Of a stretch of 64,000 nucleotides of DNA, positions 42,384 to 50,973 are shown one piece after another (the stretch's first letter is position 1; every line of letters starts with the position of its first letter). A program made the position numbers and the translations under genes. Under the pieces are notes generated by a model. It worked only from the letters and a program-made list of their open reading frames with translations. It was not told the origin of the DNA and did no database searches. The stretch is from Riemerella anatipestifer_F (GTDB lineage: Bacteria > Bacteroidota > Bacteroidia > Flavobacteriales > Weeksellaceae): NCBI RefSeq assembly GCF_037861325.1, contig NZ_JAFELW010000007.1; one strand, given 5' to 3'.

Positions 42384-42947
42384 TTATTTTGTTAGTATAT
42401 AAGAAAATCCAACACCAACTTCAGGATAAAAAGCTGAATTTCTTGTATTAAAGTCATTTACCCATCCGACTCCCAAATGAAGATTGAATAAAAAGTTCTT
42501 ATTAAGACTTCTTTGTAACCCCCAAATTCCTGCAATACTTAAATTATTTCCACTGTAGAGGTCATTTTTTTTATTTAGTGATTTTAATTGATAATTTGTT
42601 TTGATCCCTAAAAAAGAAGCACTATTGTATAAGGTGTTTTTTCCTAAATTTTTCCGTTTATTGTAACTATACAAATAGCGAAGTTCAGATGAGAAAAATA
42701 TAGCGGATCTTAAATAATCTAAAATAACCTCGCTTTTTTCAATTCTAGCACTAGCACCAATTCCTAATTTAGAATCCAAAACAAATGAATTTGCTACAGG
42801 AGCCTGGTAGTCAAAAGATATTGATCTTATACCAAGGCTAATTTTACTAATAGAAGCCAAATTACTTTCCTCTTGTGCCAGAACAAATGTGCAAGAAAGG
42901 CAAAAGGAAATAATATATATGAATTTTTTAAGCATAATTATTTTCAT
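42384..42947 (-). CDS. Small outer-membrane beta-barrel protein
   Basis: 187 aa; a start four codons later (MLKKFIYIISF) is also possible. Signal peptide ending FVLAQ, then repeated amphipathic strands (KISLGIRSISFDYQAP, LHLGVGWVNDF) and a final strand YPEVGVGFSYILTK typical of small outer-membrane barrels. Not recognised further. It lies in the leftward pair with the small lipoprotein gene and shares the accessory region with the TetR/oxoamine genes. Confidence 0.7.
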   Translation of the reverse strand: MKIIMLKKFIYIISFCLSCTFVLAQEESNLASISKISLGIRSISFDYQAPVANSFVLDSKLGIGASARIEKSEVILDYLRSAIFFSSELRYLYSYNKRKNLGKNTLYNSASFLGIKTNYQLKSLNKKNDLYSGNNLSIAGIWGLQRSLNKNFLFNLHLGVGWVNDFNTRNSAFYPEVGVGFSYILTK

Positions 42948-42980
42948 TAAAATTAAATAAAACTTATTTTTAATCCCTTT

Positions 42981-43226
42981 TTACCGCAAATGAGGAACCG
43001 CCCCATTTACCTTCATATTAGGAATCTTTTCCTTTACATAGCCTTTTAACTGATCTTTGCTACTAAACGATAAGGCATTATTTACTTTATCAAAAGTAAC
43101 CTCTCTCTCTGATCCAAATGAATTATCATTTGAATTTAACATATCATCTTGCCTACACGCTGTAACGACAAGAGATGCAACAGCGATATACGCTATTGAC
43201 TTTCGAAAATTTAAAATTCTGTACAT
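42981..43226 (-). CDS. Small lipoprotein, possibly truncated
   Basis: 81 aa from the ATG at 43226 (MYRILNFRKSIAYIAVASL). Lipobox VVTAC with Cys at about residue 23, followed by RQDDMLNSNDNS and one short predicted domain (VTFDKVNNALSFSSKDQLKG). It ends abruptly, so it may be the N-terminal remnant of a larger lipoprotein. Precedes the outer-membrane protein gene by 33 bp. Function unknown. Confidence 0.55.
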   Translation of the reverse strand: MYRILNFRKSIAYIAVASLVVTACRQDDMLNSNDNSFGSEREVTFDKVNNALSFSSKDQLKGYVKEKIPNMKVNGAVPHLR

Positions 43227-43277
43227 ATTAAAATTTATTAAAAATGAACAGGCAAATTTAATCATTATTTAGAGATA

Positions 43278-43303
43278 AAAAAAAAGATATATATCTTTTT
43301 TTT
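43278..43303. repeat. 26-bp perfect AT palindrome
   Basis: A8-GATATATATC-T8. Lies downstream of the leftward helicase gene and upstream of the lipoprotein gene. It reads as a T-tailed terminator in both directions, though its stem is weak. Confidence 0.55.
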
Positions 43304-43419
43304 ACAGTATGGTATTTTAATAACCTGTATATAAAGTTTTTAATTAAATTATATAAGTGTTAAATTATCTTTATTGAAGGATTTATTTCAATTATTAAGC
43401 AGTTAATGTTTTTGTTTTT

Positions 43420-46400
43420 TTACATTTTAAACTTTCTACTCGATGGAGTTACTTCATTTTTTAAAGACTGAATGTTTTCTCCTTTAGTTTCTGATACCTC
43501 TTGAGATTTTTCATTCATAGTATTTTCATTTATCGACAAATGAATTCTCCTTTCAATGGAAGCCAGCTCATTTTTAAGCTCCGAGAGTTCCTTTTCTTTA
43601 CTCCATTTACTATTTACGACTTGTTGGAGTATAGGTAAATCTTTATCTATTTTATCGAGTTCTTCTTCTCTTTTTTGAATGAGGTTGGGGATTTTTTCCA
43701 ATGCCTTGATAAAGCTCATAGAGGCTAATATAGAATCCTGTGCCAGTTTTCCGTTGTTATGCGTATAACGAATGCCACCTTCTCCTTTCACAAAGAAACG
43801 ATTTTGACGAATGTCCACCCCTTCTTTTATCGTGAGCTCTGTTTTAACCAAAACTTGAAAACCATATATATTCCCAATTTCTTCATAATCGCCTTTTGTT
43901 CGTGCTTTTTTAGCATAGGCAGTTAGTTTTTCGCCTAATTGCTCCAAACTTGCACCTTGTGACACTTCGTTCAAATGCAAAGCATTAACAAAATCGCCAT
44001 TGGGTAGTTTCTTAGCTCTTGCATTGAAGTTATCCCAATCGGTTTTTAAACGCTTCAATTGGTTTTCGACAGCAGCTTTGTCTTCTGTCAGCATTTCCAA
44101 CTTAAATCGTGAGGAAGATTTATTTCGTAAAAAGGCTTGGCGTTCACTCTCCAAAGCGGTTATTTTCTTTTCTATTTTTGCTTTTTCTAAGAGGTCTGTA
44201 TTTCCTGAAAGGATAGCCACATATTCTGAAAAATTCATTCCTGATTGTTCGTCCATACTGCCCTCATCAATGGTTCGCTTACCGAGTTTATTGGATTTTA
44301 GCTGGTCTATAAATAATTGTTTGTTAAACAATAAATTAAATTTATACGAATCCAATGTTCTTTCTACGGCATAGATGAGAACATCTACTTTATTGCCCGC
44401 AAAATATTTAGCCACTTCATTCCCTTTTCGGATAGCCCGACCATCTCTTTGTTGTAAGTCGCTCGGTCGCCAAGGCGTATCAAGATGATGAACGGCAACT
44501 GCTCTTTTTTGAGCATTGACACCTGTTCCCAGCATATCGGTAGAACCAAATAGCACTCGGATTTTCCCCTCATTGGTATCTGCAATGAGCTTTTTTCGTG
44601 ATTTATCGTTTTTGGCTTCTTGAATAAAACGAATTTCTTCTGGTGGAACGCCATAATCTTCTACCAATTTTCGCTTGATTTCAGAATAAGGATTCCACTC
44701 ATTAGGCTTATAAGTCCCTAAATCTGAAAACACAAACTGTGTTCCCTTTTGAGCCTTGTATTTTTCGTAATACTTATAGATTTTTTTGGCACAATGGGAG
44801 GTTTTATTATCAGGGTGGTCATCATATTTACTATCTACCAATCGCATATCTAATGACATCTTTCGAGCATAGTCGGTAGCAATCAACATTTTTGCTTTTT
44901 CTTCTCTACTGGAAAGTTTTGGTCTTCCAAGTAAAGTAGCATCTCCGTTTTGAGCAAATTTCATCAGTTTCTCGATAAAAACTTCTTGCTCGGGTGTAGG
45001 TGGAATATGGTATAAAATCTCATTCTTTTCTGGGCGATCGATACCAATATCTTTTGCCGTTCGATAGTCTGTGATTTCCGAATAAAATTGTGCTAATTCT
45101 GGAACTTTGATAAAATAGCGGAAGCGTTCTTTTTGTACAATATTATTCGCCACTGAAAATTCGTAATCGATGGTTTTACGGGCATAAATAGCCGCCCAGG
45201 CATCAAAACAGGTAATTCCTTGTTTTTCCAAAGCCTGTGGACGCAAATATTTAAAAAGTAAATAGAGTTCCGTTAATGAGTTAGAAATGGTTGTACCTGA
45301 GAGAAAAGTAGCCCCTAAATCCTTACCAGACCTTTTTTGAATGGTGCGAATGGCAAATAATAAATTCATCGCCTTTTGACTTCCTTGCATATTGCCCAAT
45401 CCAGCCACTCGGTCGTGCCGTGTGTTAAATATTAGGTTTTTGAACTTATGGCTCTCATCAACTAACAAATGATCAATCCCCATCATTTGAAAATCAACAA
45501 TAGCATCGGTTCGTTGATTGATAGAAAATTCCAAATCTTTTAACTTTACTTCTAAATTTTCTTTCCGCTTAATCATACCTTTTAGCATTCTATTTGAAAC
45601 TTCTTTGCCTTGTTGTTCCAATGCCCATAAATTTTCTTCCACATCGTCTAATTCTTGCTGAAGAATTTCTTTTTGTATTTCGTAAGATTGAGGTATCATT
45701 TTAAATTGGTCATGCGTTAAAATCACACAATCCCAATCATTATTTTTAATATCCCCAAAAATACGTAGTCGCTTATCGGGTTTAAAATCTTCTTTGCCCG
45801 GATATAATATTTTTGCAAAGGGATAGGCTTTTCGGTAAGTTTCAGCAATTTCGTGAACATTGGCTTTAAGTCCGATAATCATTGGTTTATGAGCCAATCC
45901 CAAGCGTTTCATTTCTTGGGCAGCACAACACATAATTAAGGTTTTCCCTGCACCAACCTCGTGATCACAAATAGCACCTCCATTGAGCTTTATCATCCAA
46001 ATAGCATCTTTTTGACTCCTATATAAATCCTCAATGCCTAAACTTTTACGGTCTAAACCAGGGAAATCTTGATGCGAACCATCATAATTCGGACGAACGA
46101 AACAGTTAAATATTCGATTGTATTCATTTGCTAAGCGTTCTTTAAAAGCTGGACTTTGTTCTAATAACCAAAGGGAAAAGTTTGTACGAATTTCATCAAT
46201 TTTGCTATTTGCCATTTGTATAGCTTCCATATCCGGTACCGTAACTTCTTTATCATCAACTTTTATCTTCTTAGTAATATTTGGAGTGGTGTTGATAAGG
46301 GCATATTTGAGTAATGCAATTCCATCATAAGTTCTACTTTCCGATTTTACGGCATATTGGTCATAGATACGGGTGTTTTTTCTAAAACATTGAACATCGA

Positions 46401-48771
46401 AATCATCCATTGTCTTGGAATAAGATACTTGTACCTCTGTATCAAATAAATGAGAGGCAAAATGACTATATACCTCTATAGGAATCCACCGCTCTCCCAG
46501 ATTAAAATCCAGCTCTTCAAATGCAATAGGCTCTGGAATCACTTTTTTAAGTGCTTCTAAAGCATCTAATACCTCTCGATGTTCTGGAAATCCTTCTAAA
46601 TATTTTTCAACAGCTTCTTTCTTTTCTATTACATTCCCTGCCAACCAAGTTTCTCCTGTTTCGTACTGCATTTCTATGGGATTGTAGTATAGATATTCCT
46701 TTAATTCATTTTTCATACTATCTATACTCTCTCCAGAAAGTCTACTCATATAGGGCAAATTTACCTTACCATATACATTCAACGAGTGTATTAGGGCTTC
46801 TTTTGGTGTAACATTTTCTACTGAGGTTACAGAAAAGCTCACTGGTTTTTCAAAAATATCGGCTTTGCGGTAAACTCCATTGACTTTCCGCTCTAAATAA
46901 GGAATTTCATTGCCGGCTCCATCTGTTTGGATAAATCCTATATTATTTTTACTATTCAAAGCCCCATAATTTCCTATAAATTCATTGTATAAGGTATTGA
47001 GCTTTGTTCTTTCGTCTGGATAGAGCTTTCTATTTTTGGCTTCTTTGTTGTATAAATCGAAATAACTATCTCGAAGTTCAATATAAGCCATTGCTTTTTT
47101 ACGCTGAATATGCCCAACTTCAAGCGGAACAAAAGTGGCGGTTCCCTCGTCTTTACTTACATTTCTTAAATACCCTGGTTGTTCATTTTGAATTACTAAA
47201 GCATCTTCTCTATAATGACTTAAAATATCCCCTTCAAATGGTGTAGGCTCAAAACTAATAGGAGTTATAGATACACTTTCTGTATCCTTGGTTGAGTTGT
47301 TATCACTGGGGTATGAAAAAGAAAAAAGGTCTTTGGGAAAACTTTTTTGTATTGCTTTTTTCGTCTGCCTGTTGGTCTTAGAGCTTTTTGTATTGTTTTG
47401 AGGTTTTGGAATGCTTGGCGGCTCTTGAAAAAATGTATCAAATAAACTTAATTGTACCCCACCATCATTTGTGATTTTAGAAGTTACTTCTTTATTTTCA
47501 GAAATAGGTTCTTTTGATATTGATGTTGGTGGCTCAGGTGTTATAGGAGTTGAATTTGTATTGATTGGAGCTTTCTCATTTTTTTCTGATATTGTAGTTG
47601 GTTGGTTTGAAAAAGAATCCGCAAGATATAAGGGCATTCGTTGTTTATAATTACCAAAATCAAGGTTTAATTTTTCTTCGAGGTCACGGGCTATTCCAGA
47701 TACGCCATTTTCGTGTATATAAATCCTTGATGGTTTTCCGTATAAGTCGGTATCTAATTGTGATGTTGTATGAATAATCTGTTGTGGATTGTTTTCAAAT
47801 AAAGCGTTGATTGTATAACCTTCAATGTGCTCTATCGTATCACAAAAAAGTAAATCCTCGGTAGAAAGTGCTTGTTTCTGTGAGTCTTTTTGTAGGATAA
47901 TCAAATCACTTCCTACTTCCGTCCCTGCGTAATCCGTAAACAGATTATTGGGTAATCGAATAGCTGATACCAAATGAGCTTGTTTTATCATAGCTTCTCT
48001 AATAGGGCGGTTTTGGGGGCTATTCAGTACCCCCTGAGAGGTGATATAGGCTAATAAGCCACCTTCTTTTAAAACGTCCAAACCTTTTAAAAAAAAGTAA
48101 TTATGGATATTTTTTACAGCTTGTTGCTTTGCCGAATCCTTACTCCTTGAAAAAGACAAATCAAATACAGATATATCTCCAAACGGTATATTACTGCTTA
48201 TTACATCAAAGGAATTATTTTGTCGTTCTTCTATATTTTCAAATCCCTTAATTTTTATTTGGGCGGAAGGATGTAAATGTTTTAATATTTTCCCCGTTAG
48301 TAAATCTTTTTCAAAAGCGGTTATAGACACATCATTTTGTTGTAACTGTTCAATAAAATTCCCTGTTCCTGCGGAAGGGTCTAATGCTTGTTGGTATTGA
48401 AAGTTGTGTTTATTAAGTACCGCTGATAGAGCTTGGATAATTTCTGGCGGGGTATAAAATGAAGTGAGTACCGAACTTTTAAGACCATCGGTCATACTTT
48501 TGTAATCTGAAAAATCAGAAGCATTGACACGAATAAGCTCATACAACTTTTGAGTGGCTTCAAAGTAAGGTTCGTCGGACTTTGTCCAAAAACGACGGTC
48601 TTCTTCCTCATTGGCAGGATTTAGGATAAATTTTAACCCTCCAAAACCTGAGTATTGTTTTAGGATTTCTTTTTCGGCATCCGTAGCCAGTCGCTTTTCT
48701 TTTTCTAACTGAAAAGCGACTTGTAAGGCTTGGATATTTTGTTCTAAGTGCAGCTTCTTATTGAACGCCAT
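43420..48771 (-). CDS. Giant N6-methylase/SNF2-type helicase fusion protein
   Basis: 1783 aa from MAFNKKLHLEQNIQALQVAF; an ATG three codons earlier is possible. The N-terminal adenine-methylase domain has DPSAGTGN (about residue 128) and SSNIPFGD (about 190, a variant of NPPF/Y). The middle is a Pro/Ser/Thr linker (about 390-520). The C-terminal half is an SF2 helicase: GAGKTL (about 940), DESHKFKN (about 1105), DLQQRDGRAIRKG (about 1443). Comparable phage/plasmid proteins protect incoming DNA from restriction. Usual cargo of Bacteroidota ICEs. It overlaps DUF1896 by 14 bp. Confidence 0.88.
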   Translation of the reverse strand: MAFNKKLHLEQNIQALQVAFQLEKEKRLATDAEKEILKQYSGFGGLKFILNPANEEEDRRFWTKSDEPYFEATQKLYELIRVNASDFSDYKSMTDGLKSSVLTSFYTPPEIIQALSAVLNKHNFQYQQALDPSAGTGNFIEQLQQNDVSITAFEKDLLTGKILKHLHPSAQIKIKGFENIEERQNNSFDVISSNIPFGDISVFDLSFSRSKDSAKQQAVKNIHNYFFLKGLDVLKEGGLLAYITSQGVLNSPQNRPIREAMIKQAHLVSAIRLPNNLFTDYAGTEVGSDLIILQKDSQKQALSTEDLLFCDTIEHIEGYTINALFENNPQQIIHTTSQLDTDLYGKPSRIYIHENGVSGIARDLEEKLNLDFGNYKQRMPLYLADSFSNQPTTISEKNEKAPINTNSTPITPEPPTSISKEPISENKEVTSKITNDGGVQLSLFDTFFQEPPSIPKPQNNTKSSKTNRQTKKAIQKSFPKDLFSFSYPSDNNSTKDTESVSITPISFEPTPFEGDILSHYREDALVIQNEQPGYLRNVSKDEGTATFVPLEVGHIQRKKAMAYIELRDSYFDLYNKEAKNRKLYPDERTKLNTLYNEFIGNYGALNSKNNIGFIQTDGAGNEIPYLERKVNGVYRKADIFEKPVSFSVTSVENVTPKEALIHSLNVYGKVNLPYMSRLSGESIDSMKNELKEYLYYNPIEMQYETGETWLAGNVIEKKEAVEKYLEGFPEHREVLDALEALKKVIPEPIAFEELDFNLGERWIPIEVYSHFASHLFDTEVQVSYSKTMDDFDVQCFRKNTRIYDQYAVKSESRTYDGIALLKYALINTTPNITKKIKVDDKEVTVPDMEAIQMANSKIDEIRTNFSLWLLEQSPAFKERLANEYNRIFNCFVRPNYDGSHQDFPGLDRKSLGIEDLYRSQKDAIWMIKLNGGAICDHEVGAGKTLIMCCAAQEMKRLGLAHKPMIIGLKANVHEIAETYRKAYPFAKILYPGKEDFKPDKRLRIFGDIKNNDWDCVILTHDQFKMIPQSYEIQKEILQQELDDVEENLWALEQQGKEVSNRMLKGMIKRKENLEVKLKDLEFSINQRTDAIVDFQMMGIDHLLVDESHKFKNLIFNTRHDRVAGLGNMQGSQKAMNLLFAIRTIQKRSGKDLGATFLSGTTISNSLTELYLLFKYLRPQALEKQGITCFDAWAAIYARKTIDYEFSVANNIVQKERFRYFIKVPELAQFYSEITDYRTAKDIGIDRPEKNEILYHIPPTPEQEVFIEKLMKFAQNGDATLLGRPKLSSREEKAKMLIATDYARKMSLDMRLVDSKYDDHPDNKTSHCAKKIYKYYEKYKAQKGTQFVFSDLGTYKPNEWNPYSEIKRKLVEDYGVPPEEIRFIQEAKNDKSRKKLIADTNEGKIRVLFGSTDMLGTGVNAQKRAVAVHHLDTPWRPSDLQQRDGRAIRKGNEVAKYFAGNKVDVLIYAVERTLDSYKFNLLFNKQLFIDQLKSNKLGKRTIDEGSMDEQSGMNFSEYVAILSGNTDLLEKAKIEKKITALESERQAFLRNKSSSRFKLEMLTEDKAAVENQLKRLKTDWDNFNARAKKLPNGDFVNALHLNEVSQGASLEQLGEKLTAYAKKARTKGDYEEIGNIYGFQVLVKTELTIKEGVDIRQNRFFVKGEGGIRYTHNNGKLAQDSILASMSFIKALEKIPNLIQKREEELDKIDKDLPILQQVVNSKWSKEKELSELKNELASIERRIHLSINENTMNEKSQEVSETKGENIQSLKNEVTPSSRKFKM

Positions 48772-49195
48772 TTTCCTCAATCCATATTTGAATTTGTCCT
48801 GTTAGCTCTGTATAAAGCTCGTTATACTCCTTCGTTCCTTCAAAATCTTGATGTAAATCGTAATTCTCAAATACTTCTACACAATAGGGAAACACTTTAA
48901 GTGCAAAGGCACGGGCTTCATCGGCAGGAATTTCTCGGTCAAACTCATTACAAACCACTTGATATACTGTATCAAATGGGGAATAATACAATCCTTCAAA
49001 AAGGGCTTCATTAGCAATAGCACGACATTCTAATATTTTATGCCCTGCATCAAAGGCTTTTTCATAGGCTTCTGCTGCTAAATTGCTTCGTTCTTTGATA
49101 AACGCTTCATTAGTTGCCAGATTAGGAAAGCTGGTGTTTAATAATTCTCTTAGTCGTAAATCGTAATACGAAATTTCTTTTTCTTGTGTTGCCAT
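48758..49195 (-). CDS. DUF1896 family protein
   Basis: 145 aa. The conserved features ISYYDLRLRELLNTSFPNLA, FIKERSNLAAEAYEKAF and FDTVYQVVCNEF match DUF1896, a soluble helical protein nearly always beside the giant methylase-helicase in Bacteroidota ICEs. It overlaps that gene, so they are co-translated. Likely an accessory subunit (inference). Confidence 0.85.
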   Translation of the reverse strand: MATQEKEISYYDLRLRELLNTSFPNLATNEAFIKERSNLAAEAYEKAFDAGHKILECRAIANEALFEGLYYSPFDTVYQVVCNEFDREIPADEARAFALKVFPYCVEVFENYDLHQDFEGTKEYNELYTELTGQIQIWIEENGVQ

Positions 49196-49223
49196 AATTT
49201 TTATATTTATTATTGATGATTAA

Positions 49224-50012
49224 TTATATTTTTTCAATGAGTTCAGTTCGTACCTTTTCGTAGGCTATTAGGTGGTCGTAATTCTCACTAGGGTGTAGCA
49301 GTAAAGCTGTGTCCCCCAAAAATTCACTATCCTCTAATTTCAATTCTAAATTTCTTAAAAATTGTTTTTGAGTAGGACTTTGTCCTTCTGAAAAATTCAT
49401 ATATTGATGATAGATTTGAATTATTTTTTCAACATCAAGATGAGTTTTGGTCAAACATTTATATAAATCGAACAAATCTCTACCTTTTCGCCTTTGATAT
49501 AAAGCTCTTAGTTTAGTAGCAATTAATTCTTCTAATGAATAAGTAACAATATTTGCCTTATCTTTATACCAAGGACTGTCCACTTCAAAAGGAACTTCTG
49601 AAAATCCTAATGCTGTAAAATGCTCTTTACAATTGATTTCTATTTTTAATCGAATGGGAACCACAGGAGGAATCTCTGAGGCTACTTTAAAAATTAGTAC
49701 ATTGTTATTTCTTTTCTGACGAACATAAGGTTCTCCTAAAAAGGACAGGACTTCTCGAAGTCGGTCGATAGTTTCTTTAATAGGTTCGGCTTTGATTTGA
49801 ACTAAGTCAATATCTTCCGAGTAGCGAGGTTGTGGCGATAAATATAACTTATGCAAGGCAGTTCCTCCCCGAAAAGCCAAATGTTTTGATAGAAAAGCAT
49901 CTTTATAAATTTCTACCAGAGCTTTGCAGATAATTAAATCTTGTTCTACTTGTTCTGGTGTCTGCCACGGAACAATGGAACGCCAATAAGTAATTGCATT
50001 TTTAGGTATCAT
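49224..50012 (-). CDS. AbiEii-type nucleotidyltransferase toxin
   Basis: 262 aa. Nucleotidyltransferase motif FRGGTALHKLYLSPQPRYSEDIDLV (about residues 47-71; GG-T/S plus D-x-D) and a later basic EELIATKLRALYQRRKGRDLFDL, the AbiEii/AbiGii signature. In type IV toxin-antitoxin systems it blocks growth by nucleotidyl transfer to RNA. It overlaps the antitoxin gene by 4 bp. May act in phage defence and element stability. Confidence 0.88.
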   Translation of the reverse strand: MIPKNAITYWRSIVPWQTPEQVEQDLIICKALVEIYKDAFLSKHLAFRGGTALHKLYLSPQPRYSEDIDLVQIKAEPIKETIDRLREVLSFLGEPYVRQKRNNNVLIFKVASEIPPVVPIRLKIEINCKEHFTALGFSEVPFEVDSPWYKDKANIVTYSLEELIATKLRALYQRRKGRDLFDLYKCLTKTHLDVEKIIQIYHQYMNFSEGQSPTQKQFLRNLELKLEDSEFLGDTALLLHPSENYDHLIAYEKVRTELIEKI

Positions 50013-50824
50013 TCGTCAATGTATATTTGTTCATTTATTATTATTTTCCAAACGGGATGATAGTCGTCTGTATCAGATATTTCTTTACCTGTTTTTAGAG
50101 GTGTTTTCCAAAAGTTTAGTCCAATTTCTTGGGATTTCTTCCATAGTATTTTCTCCAACTCTTTTTCTTCTAAAATAGAAAGTACATAACCTAAACGCTG
50201 GATACTTGCTATCGGAAACTGAGATATTAGCGTATTAGGCATTCTCTTAAAATCCATTTCAGCACAAAGTTCCTGTATGACTTCAGTCGCTCTATTCAAA
50301 CCACCTATTTCATTCTCATAGATAAGTAGGTCCAAGGCGGTAACTTCAGGAGTGGATACTTTTACATAACCGTTTTGCGTTTTATGTAATGTCCATAATT
50401 CCTCGGTGATGAAACGCTTAACTGGAAAAACAATCTGTACATTATTCTTTAAGGTTGTTCTTAAAGGCGGTAATTCAGTAAGTACAGAAAAAGTTTGTGG
50501 GCGTTGATGTGCAGCTCCATAAAAGCTGGCAGCACTTAATAAGCCGATATAATAATTCCTTTCCAGATAATTCATTAGTTCATCTATATATAGATAGGGC
50601 GGCACTTGTTTGCTCAAAGCATATTCAACAGGAATAATTACATAAAATCCTTTCCAAATAGATAAAATTTTTCCTTTACAACTTAATCGGTGCAAAGCAT
50701 TGGAAATACTTTGTTCTTTTAAATTTGTAAATTGATTTCGTACTTGTTCAATACTAAAAGTCATAATCCCCTTTTTAGGTAATTCTTCTACCCAGTCCTT
50801 AATCGTTATTTTCGTAATAAACAT
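50009..50824 (-). CDS. AbiEi-type antitoxin/repressor
   Basis: 271 aa. The N-terminal winged helix (FSIEQVRNQFTNLKEQSISN, about residues 23-42) is followed by YYIGLLSAASFYGAAHQRPQ and a C-terminal neutralising domain (TPEVTALDLLIYENEIGGLN). This matches the AbiEi antitoxin family, which also represses its own promoter. A palindrome inside the promoter (50852-50870) is a suitable site. Confidence 0.85.
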   Translation of the reverse strand: MFITKITIKDWVEELPKKGIMTFSIEQVRNQFTNLKEQSISNALHRLSCKGKILSIWKGFYVIIPVEYALSKQVPPYLYIDELMNYLERNYYIGLLSAASFYGAAHQRPQTFSVLTELPPLRTTLKNNVQIVFPVKRFITEELWTLHKTQNGYVKVSTPEVTALDLLIYENEIGGLNRATEVIQELCAEMDFKRMPNTLISQFPIASIQRLGYVLSILEEKELEKILWKKSQEIGLNFWKTPLKTGKEISDTDDYHPVWKIIINEQIYIDE

Positions 50825-50846
50825 TCCTTTTAATTTGATTTATTTG

Positions 50847-50879
50847 CAAATATACTCACTTTTTGAGTATTAACGCAAA
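50847..50879 (-). promoter_or_regulatory. abiE promoter with operator palindrome
   Basis: Minus strand: TTTG (50879-50876) and TATATTTG (50854-50847), 21-bp spacer. The 7-bp inverted repeat ATACTCA / TGAGTAT (50852-50858, 50864-50870) lies between and over the boxes, fitting autoregulation by AbiEi. Confidence 0.62.
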
Positions 50880-50913
50880 CATTTCAAAGAAAATAAGTTT
50901 AGATGTTTATCCA

Positions 50914-50936
50914 TTGACGGCATTTTTCGCCGTCAA
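50914..50936 (-). terminator. Hairpin after topB
   Basis: TTGACGGC / GCCGTCAA, 7-nt loop, 38 bp beyond the topB stop. No T-run on the minus strand, so a weak terminator or mRNA end stabiliser. Confidence 0.5.
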
Positions 50937-50973
50937 ATACTTATTGTTTAAACCTGTTATGCTTTGATTATTT

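Noticed and set aside
43278..43303. AT palindrome as an integration site
   Set aside because: No flanking duplication or boundary in gene content; simple A/T terminator is more likely.
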